Below, one piece after another: positions 1 to 8,827 of a stretch of DNA of 64,000 nucleotides. The stretch is from positions 248,001 through 312,000 of the forward strand of contig JADKAL010000002.1 of assembly GCA_016715325.1 (NCBI GenBank), in the 5' to 3' direction. The translations under genes and the position numbers were made by a program. The first letter of the stretch is position 1. Each line of letters begins with the position of its first letter. Source of the DNA: Methylococcaceae bacterium. GTDB taxonomy: Bacteria > Pseudomonadota > Gammaproteobacteria > Methylococcales > Methylomonadaceae. Below the pieces are notes generated by a model. The model worked only from the letters and a program-made list of their open reading frames with translations. It had not been told where the DNA came from and searched no databases.

Positions 1-455
1 GGTGTAGCGGCAGGCGTTGCTAAAGCAGGTGCAACTTCTGGGGGTTGGGCGGTAACCGCAGGAGCAGGGGTAACTTCCGCCGCTGGCGCTTTATCGGCGA
101 ACCATTCTTTTACTCCGCCATGCCCTCTACAGGCGCCTCTTTTTGATTTGCCGGAGTATTCCGAGCCATCTTTACAGATGCCGGTTGCCGCTGCTGCAGA
201 CGGTTTAACTACGGGTGTTGTCGTAGCCGTTGCAGCGGGTTCTGTCGCTGCAGGTGCTGACGTAGTTGCAGGGGCGGCTTTATCCGCGTACCACTCTTTA
301 ATGCCGCCGTGACCTCGGCATCCACCTCGTTTTGATTTGCCCGAATAGGATGTGCCGTCTTTACATAGACCGGTAACGACCGCCGCTTCTTCCGCCATGA
401 CGCCGGAGCAGAAAAAACAGATTATACTTACCACTAATAGCGATTGAATTTTCAT
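1..455 (-). CDS. Secreted DUF3761 repeat protein (3' end outside window)
   Basis: The frame is open from an ATG at 455 to the window edge, so the C-terminus is missing. The start follows a good ribosome site (GAGGGA, about 7 bases upstream). The first 21 residues look like a signal peptide ending near the Met-Ala-Glu at 20-22. Two near-identical modules follow, each with a Cys-Lys-Asp-Gly start, Ser-Gly-Lys-Ser-Lys-Arg-Gly and Cys-Arg-Gly-His-Gly-Gly, ending in a Glu-Trp-(Tyr/Phe)-Ala-Asp-Lys motif. This is the DUF3761 pattern, whose function is unknown. The modules are joined by Ala/Pro/Thr-rich linkers, and another linker runs off the window. Likely an exported, disulfide-containing multi-module protein; more modules may lie outside. 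Confidence 0.75.
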   Translation of the reverse strand, partial: MKIQSLLVVSIICFFCSGVMAEEAAVVTGLCKDGTSYSGKSKRGGCRGHGGIKEWYADKAAPATTSAPAATEPAATATTTPVVKPSAAAATGICKDGSEYSGKSKRGACRGHGGVKEWFADKAPAAEVTPAPAVTAQPPEVAPALATPAAT

Positions 456-633
456 AAAATGTTCCCTCGTGGTTGATTGATAAAACGCCTTGCATATTAT
501 TTGCAAGATGCAAAAACCCGCATCGAGCAGATAAAGTATTGATTAACAGCATGATAACAATTGCGATTATAACCTGTATGGTTACTTTTTATCCAACACC
601 ATAGTTAATGGTTATCCCTGTTAAAAAGCTGCT

Positions 634-774
634 TTAAGGAAACTCTGATTAAGTCCTTCGACTGGCTCAGGACGAACGTTAAGCAGTTGATTCCGTTCGT
701 GGTGCGCAGTCGAACGTTTTCCAGAGCGAAGTCGAAGGGCATGAATGGATTCAACTTGTTTAGAGTATCCTTAA
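634..774. repeat. MITE-like element with terminal inverted repeats
   Basis: The ends TTAAGGAAACTCT (634-646) and AGAGTATCCTTAA (762-774) are inverted copies matching at 12 of 13 bases. Inside lie two opposed, imperfect copies of a REP-like unit (CCTTCGACTGGCTCAGGACG at 655-674 and an inverted relative at 693-716), plus a third fragment near 724-740. No coding capacity. It fills most of the 456-874 gap between two unrelated genes. No clear target duplication is visible. Confidence 0.5.
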
Positions 775-874
775 GTAAACGGATCGACTTGGGCGCGTCA
801 AGAAAAACGCTGCGCCGATCTATAATTTGTAACTATTATTGCTTTGCAATCTGAATCCGGGCTGAACTCTACTT

Positions 875-1378
875 ATGTTTTTTTATACATTGCCGATTTT
901 TTTCAATGACATTCAATCGGCAAGTCCTGTTGAATGTTTATTTATCCTAAGCGGACTTTTCGTCGCTCTGTTTATCAGTGCGCCTCAACCCAATCTGGAT
1001 TGGAAACCTCAAGGTGTTGACAGTTTCCTAATGACTGCATGGTTTGGGGGCGTTTCATTACAACTAGTATTTTGGCCTTACTTAATATTGTTGAATGTTT
1101 GTTTGCTATTTGCAGATTATCTAGCCAAAACAGGAAAAATCACTGTTTCGAGTTGGGATGAAATTCATTTTGTCATCCTATTTACTATCGTTTGGTGGAC
1201 AACGGCCATATGGCGTTGCTCGGCTAACACAAACACCAAGCTTTGGGCGGCGTTAGCGCGATTGACGACGATTGCCGTATTCATCGAGTACGGACTAAAA
1301 CTGATCATCCGAATCGACTATCCTCGTATTTTCTTTAACTGCGAAGATATATTGCTGGATTACGGCAGTTGTTTCTAA
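875..1378 (+). CDS. Hypothetical integral membrane protein
   Basis: An open frame of 167 codons that I do not recognise. It has several hydrophobic stretches, near residues 20-40, 50-85, 95-115 and 120-145, suggesting about four membrane segments. The last part is hydrophilic with two cysteines (a Asn-Cys-Glu and a final Ser-Cys-Phe). There is no strong ribosome site before the ATG at 875, so the start is uncertain. It stands alone between a repeat element and a convergent amine oxidase gene. An orphan membrane protein is all that can be said. Confidence 0.55.
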   Translation: MFFYTLPIFFNDIQSASPVECLFILSGLFVALFISAPQPNLDWKPQGVDSFLMTAWFGGVSLQLVFWPYLILLNVCLLFADYLAKTGKITVSSWDEIHFVILFTIVWWTTAIWRCSANTNTKLWAALARLTTIAVFIEYGLKLIIRIDYPRIFFNCEDILLDYGSCF

Positions 1379-1427
1379 GGCCTTGGCGTTGTAAAGAAAG
1401 CAGCCGCCCAATTCAATAGACCGGTTT

Positions 1428-3026
1428 TTAACTCACCGCTATTTTTTCCAAAACCAGATCCGCAGCCAAACGCCCTGTTTGCGCTGCACCGTTCATGAAT
1501 CCGTAAAATGCGTCGCTAAGATGCTCTCCGGCTAAGATTAAATTACCGACGTTAACCTGCTGACTCTCATCGGGAATGTCCGATTCAACCCAGAATAATC
1601 CTCCGAAACGGGTTAGTTGCCCAGGCTTATAATTGGCATAGCCACCCGTCGTTAGCGGGCTTAAGGTCCAAGCTGAGTTCAAAATTTGGCCGGTTGAAGA
1701 AGAAGTAGCACCCGGTATGAAATGATTCAACCGTGCTATAAATTGTTTGCCTAGTTTGATAGCCTCTTGACGGCTTCCTAACGACCTCGCCTGATCGCCG
1801 CCCAAGAAAAAGTTTAGCGCGCCGTCTTGGCGATCCGATTGCCGCTGGGTCTCGTCCCATACTTCGGAAAATCCGAGATCGCTCCAAGCTGCATCGGTAA
1901 ATCCGTTGGCTTGCCGCCAAAACCGTTTCGAGAAACCGGCAATAACTTTTTCATTTGAACCCAATTCGGCTTCTTTAATAAAACGGCGTAACAATTTCGG
2001 TAATGGTGCGTTAATTTTGACTTTATCCAATACCGGAAATGGGATGGCAATAATGACTAAATCGGCAAAAACTATCGAATGATCGGAAAATTCGAGTTTA
2101 AATTTTTTAGCATGCCTTTTTATTTCGATGAGTTTTTTACTTAATTGAATTTGTCCCGCCAAATCAGCGCCTAACGCATCGGTTATTTTGGCACTACCGC
2201 CGACGACCGAATAAGTCTCATCGCTGTAACTTAATAAATCGACGGCTTTTCCGTCGATTACAGGCAACACTAGGATAAATTGTATGGCCGACGACTGTTC
2301 CGGTTCCACGCCGAATTCAGTGTGAATGACATCCCTAAATAACGCATATAAGTAAGGCTTACCTATTTTATCGGCGTGTAATTCCAGATAATCTTTTACC
2401 GACAGCTTATCGAATTGCGGGGCAAAAGTATCCCAATCTTGGTCGAGCAATGCGGCGTCTGTTGTCATTTGTTCCGCGATTGCGCGTAAGTCGCCGGCAA
2501 GTTGAGACTCGGTTATGCTAAAACCGTTAAAAAAATAAGCGGACAGTGGATAAGACAAGCTTGCCTGATCGTCCTTCCGGTTAAACAATTCGATGCCGAA
2601 TTCTTCGACTAATTCCAGCATATCCGCATGATCGGTGTTGATCAATTCGGCGCCGATGTCGACGATCAAACCGTTGCCCATATCGACCGAATTCATCCGT
2701 CCGCCGATACGCGACCGCGCTTCATATACAACTGCCGAATGCCCCGCTTTTTTAAGTCGATAAGCCGCATTCAACCCGGCTATACCGGCACCGATAATTG
2801 CAATAACAGGCTTATTGGGTAGCGCTTGAACGGCTTTTGGGAATGACAAACAACCGCTTACCAAACCGGCAGCACTTGTTACCGCCGTGGATTTAATGAA
2901 TTTACGCCGCGACCAGTTACTGACATTTCGAGGTAATGGTAGCGGTAAATTTTCAGATGAAAGGATTTCCCGCCTAGCGGTTTGTAAAGCAAGTACCAGC
3001 TTTCGAAATAACGGCGTACGTCCCAT
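1428..3026 (-). CDS. Tat-exported flavin amine oxidase family protein
   Basis: A 532-residue member of the monoamine oxidase/protoporphyrinogen oxidase-like FAD family. The dinucleotide-binding motif Gly-Ala-Gly-Ile-Ala-Gly lies at 79-84, followed by the usual Tyr-Glu-Ala-Arg and Arg-Ile-Gly-Gly-Arg segment that holds FAD. A Ala-Gly-Glu-His-Leu-Ser motif near the C-terminus completes the FAD site. Upstream, residues 39-45 read Ser-Arg-Arg-Lys-Phe-Ile-Lys, a twin-arginine signal, and Val-Ser-Gly-Cys at 56-59 could be a lipobox. The protein probably folds with FAD in the cytoplasm and is exported, perhaps as a lipoprotein. The substrate (an amine or another compound) cannot be told. Monocistronic. 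Confidence 0.8.
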   Translation of the reverse strand: MGRTPLFRKLVLALQTARREILSSENLPLPLPRNVSNWSRRKFIKSTAVTSAAGLVSGCLSFPKAVQALPNKPVIAIIGAGIAGLNAAYRLKKAGHSAVVYEARSRIGGRMNSVDMGNGLIVDIGAELINTDHADMLELVEEFGIELFNRKDDQASLSYPLSAYFFNGFSITESQLAGDLRAIAEQMTTDAALLDQDWDTFAPQFDKLSVKDYLELHADKIGKPYLYALFRDVIHTEFGVEPEQSSAIQFILVLPVIDGKAVDLLSYSDETYSVVGGSAKITDALGADLAGQIQLSKKLIEIKRHAKKFKLEFSDHSIVFADLVIIAIPFPVLDKVKINAPLPKLLRRFIKEAELGSNEKVIAGFSKRFWRQANGFTDAAWSDLGFSEVWDETQRQSDRQDGALNFFLGGDQARSLGSRQEAIKLGKQFIARLNHFIPGATSSSTGQILNSAWTLSPLTTGGYANYKPGQLTRFGGLFWVESDIPDESQQVNVGNLILAGEHLSDAFYGFMNGAAQTGRLAADLVLEKIAVS

Positions 3027-3103
3027 TGCTAACCCCTCATGCCGAGTTGAAAAAGATAAATTCTAACCTTAATTCATAGATTCGGCCTTGTGAAGTTTTA
3101 ATT

Positions 3104-3210
3104 TCCTTTCGACTGCTTCGGCGTCGCTCAGCAAACGTCCCCTAAGGGAAGCGTTATCAAGCGTTCATGCTTATTCGCGGTGTTTCCTGAGCGGAGTTGA
3201 AGAGGTTTCA
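3104..3210. repeat. Degenerate REP-like inverted repeat
   Basis: In the 3027-3343 gap, two opposed, decayed copies of the repeat seen at 16902-16960 occur: TTTCGACTGC...GTCGCTCAG on the left and TTTCCTGAGCGGAGTTGAAG on the right. Apart from this and the leader of the upstream gene the gap shows nothing. It lies between two genes on the minus strand. Confidence 0.4.
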
Positions 3211-3343
3211 TTCTCTGTCCGTTCAACTATTAAAAGGTAGAATCCATAAGTTATCAGGCGTGTGCTTCATCAGCCCTTATCTTCCCGTTTGTTGGTGAAA
3301 ATCTCCCATGGGCGGTGACGCGCTGTTTGGTGCTATCTAAACA

Positions 3344-5554
3344 TTAAAAATAGAAGGCAACCTTACCCGACTCTATATCATACATTCCGCCCACTATGGC
3401 AATCTCGCCGCTTTTTTCCATGCCGGCAAGAATGTTGCTTTGCGCTCTGATTCGATTAACGATTAATTGCACGTTCTTATCCGCGACTTTTTGCACAAAG
3501 GTCTCTTTATCTATATAGCTATCCGGTTGCAGATCTTGTTTTACGGAATCGATGGCCGGTTGAATTTTTTCCAATAGCCCGGTCAAATGGTCTAGTTGCG
3601 CATGGGAAACGGCGCCTTTGATTGCGCCGCAGTGGGTATGTCCCAACACTACGATCAATTTCGATCCCGCCAATTTACAGGCGAATTCCATGCTGCCCAA
3701 TATGTCGTCGTTGATAATATTGCCTGCGATACGCGCACTGAAGACATCGCCCAAACCGAGGTCGAAAATCAGTTCAACCGAAGTACGGGAATCCATACAG
3801 CTTAGGATAATCGCAATCGGAAACTGACCGTCGCTGGTGTCGTTCACTTGCTCTAATAAATTACGGTTGGATTTAAGGTTGTTAACAAAGCGCTCATTCC
3901 CTTCCTTTAGTAATTCGAGTATTTGCAGGGGCGATAGCGACTTTTGGGAGTCATAGGTGTGCGATCTTACATTCTCAAGCGGAGGCAGCGATCCGAAGCC
4001 GCGCATATTTTCAAGCGTGATCTTGATGTGTTTATGATGTGCTTCGCTTTTGAAATTATTAATAATCTCAAAGACATCGAAATCGATATATTTAGATCGT
4101 GTGGCGTCGATGACCACTTCGCTATGCGGCGGCAAGGCTTCCAGCGACTGTTGAATGTTCGCCCGATTTAAGAAAGAAACATGTTCGGATAAGCGGATGA
4201 TGGTCTTATTGCCGATTTGCGTCTCTTTATAATACGACGCGCTCTTATAGTTTTCCAACAGAATAGCGAACAACGCAGCGGTAAGCCCGATTAGAATACC
4301 GATTAAGATGTTGGTAAATACCAGCCCCAATACCGTGGCGCAAAAAGGAATAAATTGATACCACCCAGAGCGATATAAAGTTTTTACGGCGGCTTGCGTC
4401 GCCAACTTATAACCCACCACCAGTAAAATAGCCGCCAAACTGGCTAACGGTATTTTATTTAAAAGACCGGGTATCAGTAGAACGGCTACTAATAATAGCG
4501 TTCCGTTAATAATTCCAGCCATTTTGGTTTTTGCGCTGGATTGGATGTTAATAGAGCTGCGCACGATAACTTGCGTCATCGGCAATCCGCCTAACAAGGC
4601 TGAGCAGATATTGCCTAATCCCTGGGCAATCAATTCCTGGTCGGAAGGCGTAATCCGCTTGTAGGGATCGAGCTTATCGACAGCTTCGACCGACAATAAG
4701 GTTTCCAAACTGGCAACGATAGCTAAGGTTAAACCGACCAAATAAATTTGCGGATTCGCCCGCTGGCTGAAATCGGGGAAGTGTAATTGCTGCAACAGTT
4801 CTGGAATATTTTCTACAACCGGTATGGTGACTAGGTGCATTTCGCCCAACGCCATTTCGGGGTAATAGTACCTTAATACTTCGTTGATAAATACACTGGC
4901 GACGACTACAACCAAGGGCGCCGGTATCCAATGGCTCACCCGTTGTCGTTGCATCGCAGCCGACTCCCATACGAGTAAAATGGATAATGATACAACTGCA
5001 ATCAGGACTGCACCTGGTTGAAAAGCCCCTATCATGTTGAGCAATTCAGAAAAAGATGAAAAATCATCCGGTTGGGAAAAAGCGAAATCGCCCTCGAAAT
5101 CCTTATCGTATCCGACCGCATGCGGGATTTGCTTGAGGAATATAATGATACCGATACCGCTCAACATGCCGTTGATGACGGATGAAGGAAAATAATAGGC
5201 AATTACCCCCGCTTTCATTAAACCTAAGACGACTTGCAATAAACCGGCAAAAAGCGCTGCTAGTAAAAACGCACTAAATCCTAAGTTTTGTATGGCGGGC
5301 AGTACGATCAACGATAAACCCGCGGCGGTTCCGCTAATTCCCAACGCAGAACCGCTTAACGGAGCTACCACCAAGCCGCCGACAATACCGGTAATTAATC
5401 CTGAAAACAAAGGGGCGCCGGATGCCAAGGCGATACCTAAAGACAAAGGCACAGTAACAATAAAGACGGCAATACCCGCCGGAAAATCATCCTTCAGGTT
5501 GGAAAAAAGGGAAAAACTTTCGTCTCGATACTTTTGTGTCTGAATGTCAGGCAT
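3344..5554 (-). CDS. SulP anion transporter fused to beta-carbonic anhydrase
   Basis: A 736-residue two-part protein. Residues about 20-440 form a SulP-type membrane domain with many hydrophobic segments and a Gly-Thr-Ala-Ala-Gly-Leu loop near the start. Residues about 450-530 resemble a short STAS domain. From about 540 to the end is a beta-class carbonic anhydrase with zinc ligands Cys and Asp in Ser-Cys-Met-Asp-Ser-Arg (near 586) and His/Cys in Gly-His-Thr-His-Cys-Gly (near 636). SulP-carbonic anhydrase fusions are known in bacteria and are thought to couple bicarbonate (or another anion) transport to CO2 hydration. The catalytic residues look intact. Monocistronic. Confidence 0.9.
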   Translation of the reverse strand: MPDIQTQKYRDESFSLFSNLKDDFPAGIAVFIVTVPLSLGIALASGAPLFSGLITGIVGGLVVAPLSGSALGISGTAAGLSLIVLPAIQNLGFSAFLLAALFAGLLQVVLGLMKAGVIAYYFPSSVINGMLSGIGIIIFLKQIPHAVGYDKDFEGDFAFSQPDDFSSFSELLNMIGAFQPGAVLIAVVSLSILLVWESAAMQRQRVSHWIPAPLVVVVASVFINEVLRYYYPEMALGEMHLVTIPVVENIPELLQQLHFPDFSQRANPQIYLVGLTLAIVASLETLLSVEAVDKLDPYKRITPSDQELIAQGLGNICSALLGGLPMTQVIVRSSINIQSSAKTKMAGIINGTLLLVAVLLIPGLLNKIPLASLAAILLVVGYKLATQAAVKTLYRSGWYQFIPFCATVLGLVFTNILIGILIGLTAALFAILLENYKSASYYKETQIGNKTIIRLSEHVSFLNRANIQQSLEALPPHSEVVIDATRSKYIDFDVFEIINNFKSEAHHKHIKITLENMRGFGSLPPLENVRSHTYDSQKSLSPLQILELLKEGNERFVNNLKSNRNLLEQVNDTSDGQFPIAIILSCMDSRTSVELIFDLGLGDVFSARIAGNIINDDILGSMEFACKLAGSKLIVVLGHTHCGAIKGAVSHAQLDHLTGLLEKIQPAIDSVKQDLQPDSYIDKETFVQKVADKNVQLIVNRIRAQSNILAGMEKSGEIAIVGGMYDIESGKVAFYF

Positions 5555-5808
5555 GTTCTGCTAAATCCTTTCGATTTATTTATAATTCTCTGGAACGGCG
5601 ATTTTTACGATTCCGCTTTATAGAATTCATGTTTGTAAAAACAGTTCCATTTTAAGCCGAGTTACAAGTCAATTGTAATGGTTGTACAATAGTAACAGTA
5701 AAACAAACCCGCGAGCGATCATGTTTTAAACGCATTTTCATGCTATCGGAAGTGAATACAATCAGACGATTTTTTAACGCAACATTCAGACAAAAAAGGT
5801 AGGTCGAT

Positions 5809-5955
5809 ATGGAAGACTTAGGTATCATCATGAAAGTATTATTTTTCCTGCTTTGGCCTTTATTGTTGCTACTGATTTTTTATATCTTCAACAAAAAAAA
5901 GTTTTTAGAGAAATTGGAAAAATATAAACAAGGCGGTTTTTTTGAAAAAAAATGA
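5809..5955 (+). CDS. Small single-span membrane protein (48 aa)
   Basis: ATG at 5809 follows a clear ribosome site (AGGTAGG at 5798-5804). The product has an acidic start, a strongly hydrophobic stretch at about residues 6-27 rich in Leu and Phe, then a very basic tail (three Lys at 29-31, more Lys to the end) rich in aromatic residues. This is the look of a small inner-membrane protein with its C-terminus in the cytoplasm. It stands between the divergent SulP-carbonic anhydrase gene and the converging 5972-6592 gene. Unknown family; the good ribosome site and plausible composition are the support. Confidence 0.5.
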   Translation: MEDLGIIMKVLFFLLWPLLLLLIFYIFNKKKFLEKLEKYKQGGFFEKK

Positions 5956-5971
5956 TAAATATCGCTTTCGA

Positions 5972-6592
5972 CTATCGTTTATAACTACGATACCGCTCAA
6001 GGTCATCCGCTGTATCTAGATCCCATTGCGTATCCAGTTCGATACAATCGAAACTGAGCGATTGAGATCTGGCTCGCGTCATCCCTAGAATCTGATTCGT
6101 CCCCCAAGGCATCTCGTTAAACAAGGTCGGTTGAAGACTATTAAGTCCGATCAAGACGTAGCCGCCGTCTTCCGCCGGTGAAATAACACAACACGTTTTT
6201 TGACTTAACCGAATCAAAGCTTGCTCGACATCGGAGTGTTTTAGCGATGGACAATCGCACCCGATAAGAATCGCGCTTTTATACTTCGCTAACACTTGAA
6301 CAAAGGCTTGGTGCATCCTTTCTCCTAAATCGGCGCCCTGTTGTAAATGCAAATCGACGGAATATTTTTGCGATAAGGTTGCAAAATAAGGATGTTCGGT
6401 CGAAGGCGAGCACCATAATTGCACATCGCATAGGCGATTTTCAGTAACCGTCTGCAATGTCTTTTCGGTTAATTCCCGATGCAGCGAGGCGGCTTCTTCA
6501 TTCGTCAAGGGAGGTATTAAGCGGGTTTTGACTTGCCCCGGTACCGGCGCCTTACAAAACACCATGATAACTGCATTCGGGTAACGGTTCAT
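5972..6592 (-). CDS. TIGR04282/DUF2064 family glycosyltransferase-like protein
   Basis: 206 residues with the N-terminal Phe-Cys-Lys-Ala-Pro-Val-Pro-Gly-Gln-Val-Lys-Thr-Arg-Leu signature typical of DUF2064 (TIGR04282), a nucleotidyl/glycosyltransferase fold related to CofC and GT-A enzymes. A Gly-Cys-Asp-Cys-Pro motif near 111-115 and Asp-Gly-Gly-Tyr near 143-146 are the likely metal and substrate site. Family members are often labelled 'arsenosugar biosynthesis', but no arsenic methyltransferase gene is present here. It is the last gene of a three-gene unit: its start overlaps the hydroxylase gene's end by 4 bases. Its true acceptor is unknown. Confidence 0.8.
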   Translation of the reverse strand: MNRYPNAVIMVFCKAPVPGQVKTRLIPPLTNEEAASLHRELTEKTLQTVTENRLCDVQLWCSPSTEHPYFATLSQKYSVDLHLQQGADLGERMHQAFVQVLAKYKSAILIGCDCPSLKHSDVEQALIRLSQKTCCVISPAEDGGYVLIGLNSLQPTLFNEMPWGTNQILGMTRARSQSLSFDCIELDTQWDLDTADDLERYRSYKR

Positions 6593-7392
6593 CGCACGGA
6601 GCGATTTGCGTTTATCTTAAAGGGAATCAACAAACACTGGACAAAACCCACGTCTTCTTGTTTGCGAAAAGCATTCAAGCCAATGGTTAATGTCGTTTGC
6701 GGTTGTTTGGGTTCGGCAATATAAGTCCCGCATAGTCTGTCCCACCAGGATAGCGAAAAACCGTAATTACTATCCGTTTCGATCGGTTCGGCGGAATGGT
6801 GGATACGATGCATGTCGGGTGTAACCATAATCCAGCGAAGCATCCGATCGATCTTTTGCGGTATGTTGACATTGCTGTGGTTAAACGTCGCCGCTCCGTT
6901 CAAAATGATTTCAAATGCAATCACCGCCATCGGATTTGCGCCGATGATGACAATACAAATCACCTTATAAATCATAGAAAGCACGATTTCCAAAGGATGG
7001 AAACGCACCGCCGTCGTGGCGTCGAACTCGAGGTCGGCATGATGAACTTTATGCAGCCGCCACATCAACGGCCATTTGTGCATGACGATATGCTGACAAT
7101 AAATCGCGAAATCGAGTATAAGTAACGTCGCAATCATCGTCATTACATTCGGTAGGGCCCCTAGATTCAAAAGCCCGTAGCCTTTTTCCGCCGCCCATTC
7201 GGCACTGAGAAAAGCCAAGCTACCTATCGTAAAACGCATAACGACCATGTTACTAAACGCCAATCCTAAATTCACCGGCCACCGTCGCTTACGGTTGATT
7301 TGCTGACTACGCCGGGGACTAAAAGCCTCCCACGTCACCATCACCGCAAAAATACCGGCCGCTATCGATAAACGAACTATGTTTTCCACCAT
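6589..7392 (-). CDS. Sterol desaturase/fatty acid hydroxylase family membrane protein
   Basis: 267 residues with hydrophobic spans at about 1-20, 45-65 and 80-100, and histidine clusters of the membrane di-iron oxygenases: His-Ile-Val-Met-His near 101-105, His-Lys-Val-His-His near 115-119, and His-Arg-Ile-His-His near 199-203, plus isolated histidines between. These clusters bind two irons and act on lipid-like substrates (hydroxylation or desaturation). The start overlaps the end of the GT2 gene by 16 bases, and its end overlaps the DUF2064 gene by 4 bases, so the three are almost surely co-translated. This points to a modified and glycosylated lipid or carotenoid, but the substrate is inference. 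Confidence 0.85.
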   Translation of the reverse strand: MVENIVRLSIAAGIFAVMVTWEAFSPRRSQQINRKRRWPVNLGLAFSNMVVMRFTIGSLAFLSAEWAAEKGYGLLNLGALPNVMTMIATLLILDFAIYCQHIVMHKWPLMWRLHKVHHADLEFDATTAVRFHPLEIVLSMIYKVICIVIIGANPMAVIAFEIILNGAATFNHSNVNIPQKIDRMLRWIMVTPDMHRIHHSAEPIETDSNYGFSLSWWDRLCGTYIAEPKQPQTTLTIGLNAFRKQEDVGFVQCLLIPFKINANRSVR

Positions 7393-8075
7393 TTTCCCTC
7401 TCTATATAACACCGCTAACGTCGCTGTATCAGTACCAAAAAAATACCGTAAGCGCAAACTCCACATCAGCAAAATCGTTTTGAATACGCCGAATTGTTCC
7501 CAACGCCGTCCTGAACTCAGCACCTTATCTTTTAGGCAAATCGGCGAAGAAATAGGCTTGAGCAATTTGCTCAATGCAATATCTTCCATAAGTTCAATCT
7601 CAGGATACCCTCCAATCGAATCGAATAGCACTTTATTAACAAATATCGTTTGATCGCCTGTCGCGATACCGGTGAACCGGGAGCGCCAATTCATGAACGT
7701 TGCTACCACCTTTAACATCGGGTGCCTGCCTTTCAATTTAATATCGAAGCGTCCCCATTGTTCCCGGTCATCGATATGCGTTGAAATACGATTCAACGCA
7801 TTCTCCGGTAAAAACGTATCGGCATGTAAAAAAACAAGTACAACCCCGGTTGCGACATTTGCGCCGACATTCATTTGAATCGCCCTCCCTCGATCAGACG
7901 TCATAACTTTGTCAGCCAGAGATAAGGCCTGTTTGTAAGTATTATCGGTACTGCCGCCGTCTACCACAATAATTTCGGCGATTACCCGATATGTCTGCAA
8001 TGCCGATAAGCAGTTAACTATCGATTGCGTTTCATTCAGCGTTGGGATAATGATGGAAAATTTTTTTTGAGTCAT
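7377..8075 (-). CDS. GT2 family glycosyltransferase (TIGR04283 type)
   Basis: 232 residues of a family 2 glycosyltransferase. The N-terminus reads Ile-Ile-Pro-Thr-Leu-Asn-Glu, followed by Val-Val-Asp-Gly-Gly-Ser-Thr-Asp-Asn-Thr, the nucleotide-sugar site. His-Ala-Asp-Thr near 95-98 is the metal-binding DxD-like motif and Glu-Asp-Ile-Ala-Leu near 165 carries the probable catalytic acid. The C-terminus (about 200-220) is hydrophobic and basic and could lie on the membrane. First gene of the trio with the hydroxylase and the DUF2064 protein. TIGR04283 proteins are frequently called arsenosugar enzymes because of some genomic neighbourhoods; here there is no such context. Confidence 0.85.
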   Translation of the reverse strand: MTQKKFSIIIPTLNETQSIVNCLSALQTYRVIAEIIVVDGGSTDNTYKQALSLADKVMTSDRGRAIQMNVGANVATGVVLVFLHADTFLPENALNRISTHIDDREQWGRFDIKLKGRHPMLKVVATFMNWRSRFTGIATGDQTIFVNKVLFDSIGGYPEIELMEDIALSKLLKPISSPICLKDKVLSSGRRWEQFGVFKTILLMWSLRLRYFFGTDTATLAVLYREGKWWKT

Positions 8076-8338
8076 CGTATCGACAAGAGTTATATAACAT
8101 TTGAATTCTCAAAAAGCGGTATCGACATCGAAACAGATAGTTGAAACTGTTGGAAAATGAACGATTTTGTTAACCAATCGTTCACCCTATTTAAGTTAGA
8201 TTAGCGCCTTCTAATGGTTAGCCGAATGCAATTAAAGGCCTAAATATCATTAGACGATTCTACGAAAGTTATTTCCAATTATTTCGTTCAACCCTACAAA
8301 AAATAAAGCCATTAACCATTCAAGACGGAGTAAACCCT

Positions 8339-8827
8339 ATGATAAAAAAAATCATCATTTGTTTTTTTAGTTTATTGTCCTGCCTGATTTTACCTGAAGC
8401 GTATGCAGACAATCCGAATTTGTATACCTGTAAAGGAAACAACGTATCGTTAACCTACCGGACCTTTTCATTCGGCCCCGAAACACCGGATACTGTTTTT
8501 TTAACGATGAAGATCGGCAATAAAAATTACTCGGCAGGAAAAGCCGGTATTGAATCTCACAAATCAGTTATGGGCGATGTTAAGTCAATAGTACTTAAAT
8601 TCACGCCGGATGTATCAATCAATAAAGCTTCATTTATTCTGCCGCAGATAAATTTAGGACAAAACAATCTAGGAACTCTGATTACTAAGGCAGGTTTTAA
8701 AAGCCAGTTAGCGCTCACCACGATTGCCACGCCTTTTATTCCCGGCCCTTACATCGGCGTTGTCAATAAATCGAATTATATCGATTTGAATTGCACGGCA
8801 ACCTTACTTTTGGTTGAACCTTTATAA
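8339..8827 (+). CDS. Secreted hypothetical protein
   Basis: 162 residues starting with a classical signal peptide: Met-Ile-Lys-Lys-Lys-like basic start, a hydrophobic core to residue 20 and a likely Ala-Tyr-Ala cut at about 21-23. The mature part has only two cysteines, near residues 31 and 152, which could form a disulfide bridge, and alternating polar/hydrophobic residues typical of a small beta protein. A GGAG ribosome site lies about 10 bases before the ATG. No family recognised. It is alone, divergent from the glycosyltransferase unit, with its own downstream gap. Confidence 0.6.
   Translation: MIKKIIICFFSLLSCLILPEAYADNPNLYTCKGNNVSLTYRTFSFGPETPDTVFLTMKIGNKNYSAGKAGIESHKSVMGDVKSIVLKFTPDVSINKASFILPQINLGQNNLGTLITKAGFKSQLALTTIATPFIPGPYIGVVNKSNYIDLNCTATLLLVEPL

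Noticed and set aside
361..552. Open frame of 63 codons on the minus strand near the window start
   Set aside because: It runs through the ribosome site and start of the DUF3761 gene in another frame; a shadow.
5972..8075. Arsenosugar biosynthesis as the function of the glycosyltransferase trio
   Set aside because: The names TIGR04282 and TIGR04283 suggest it, but no arsenic methyltransferase or related gene is near.
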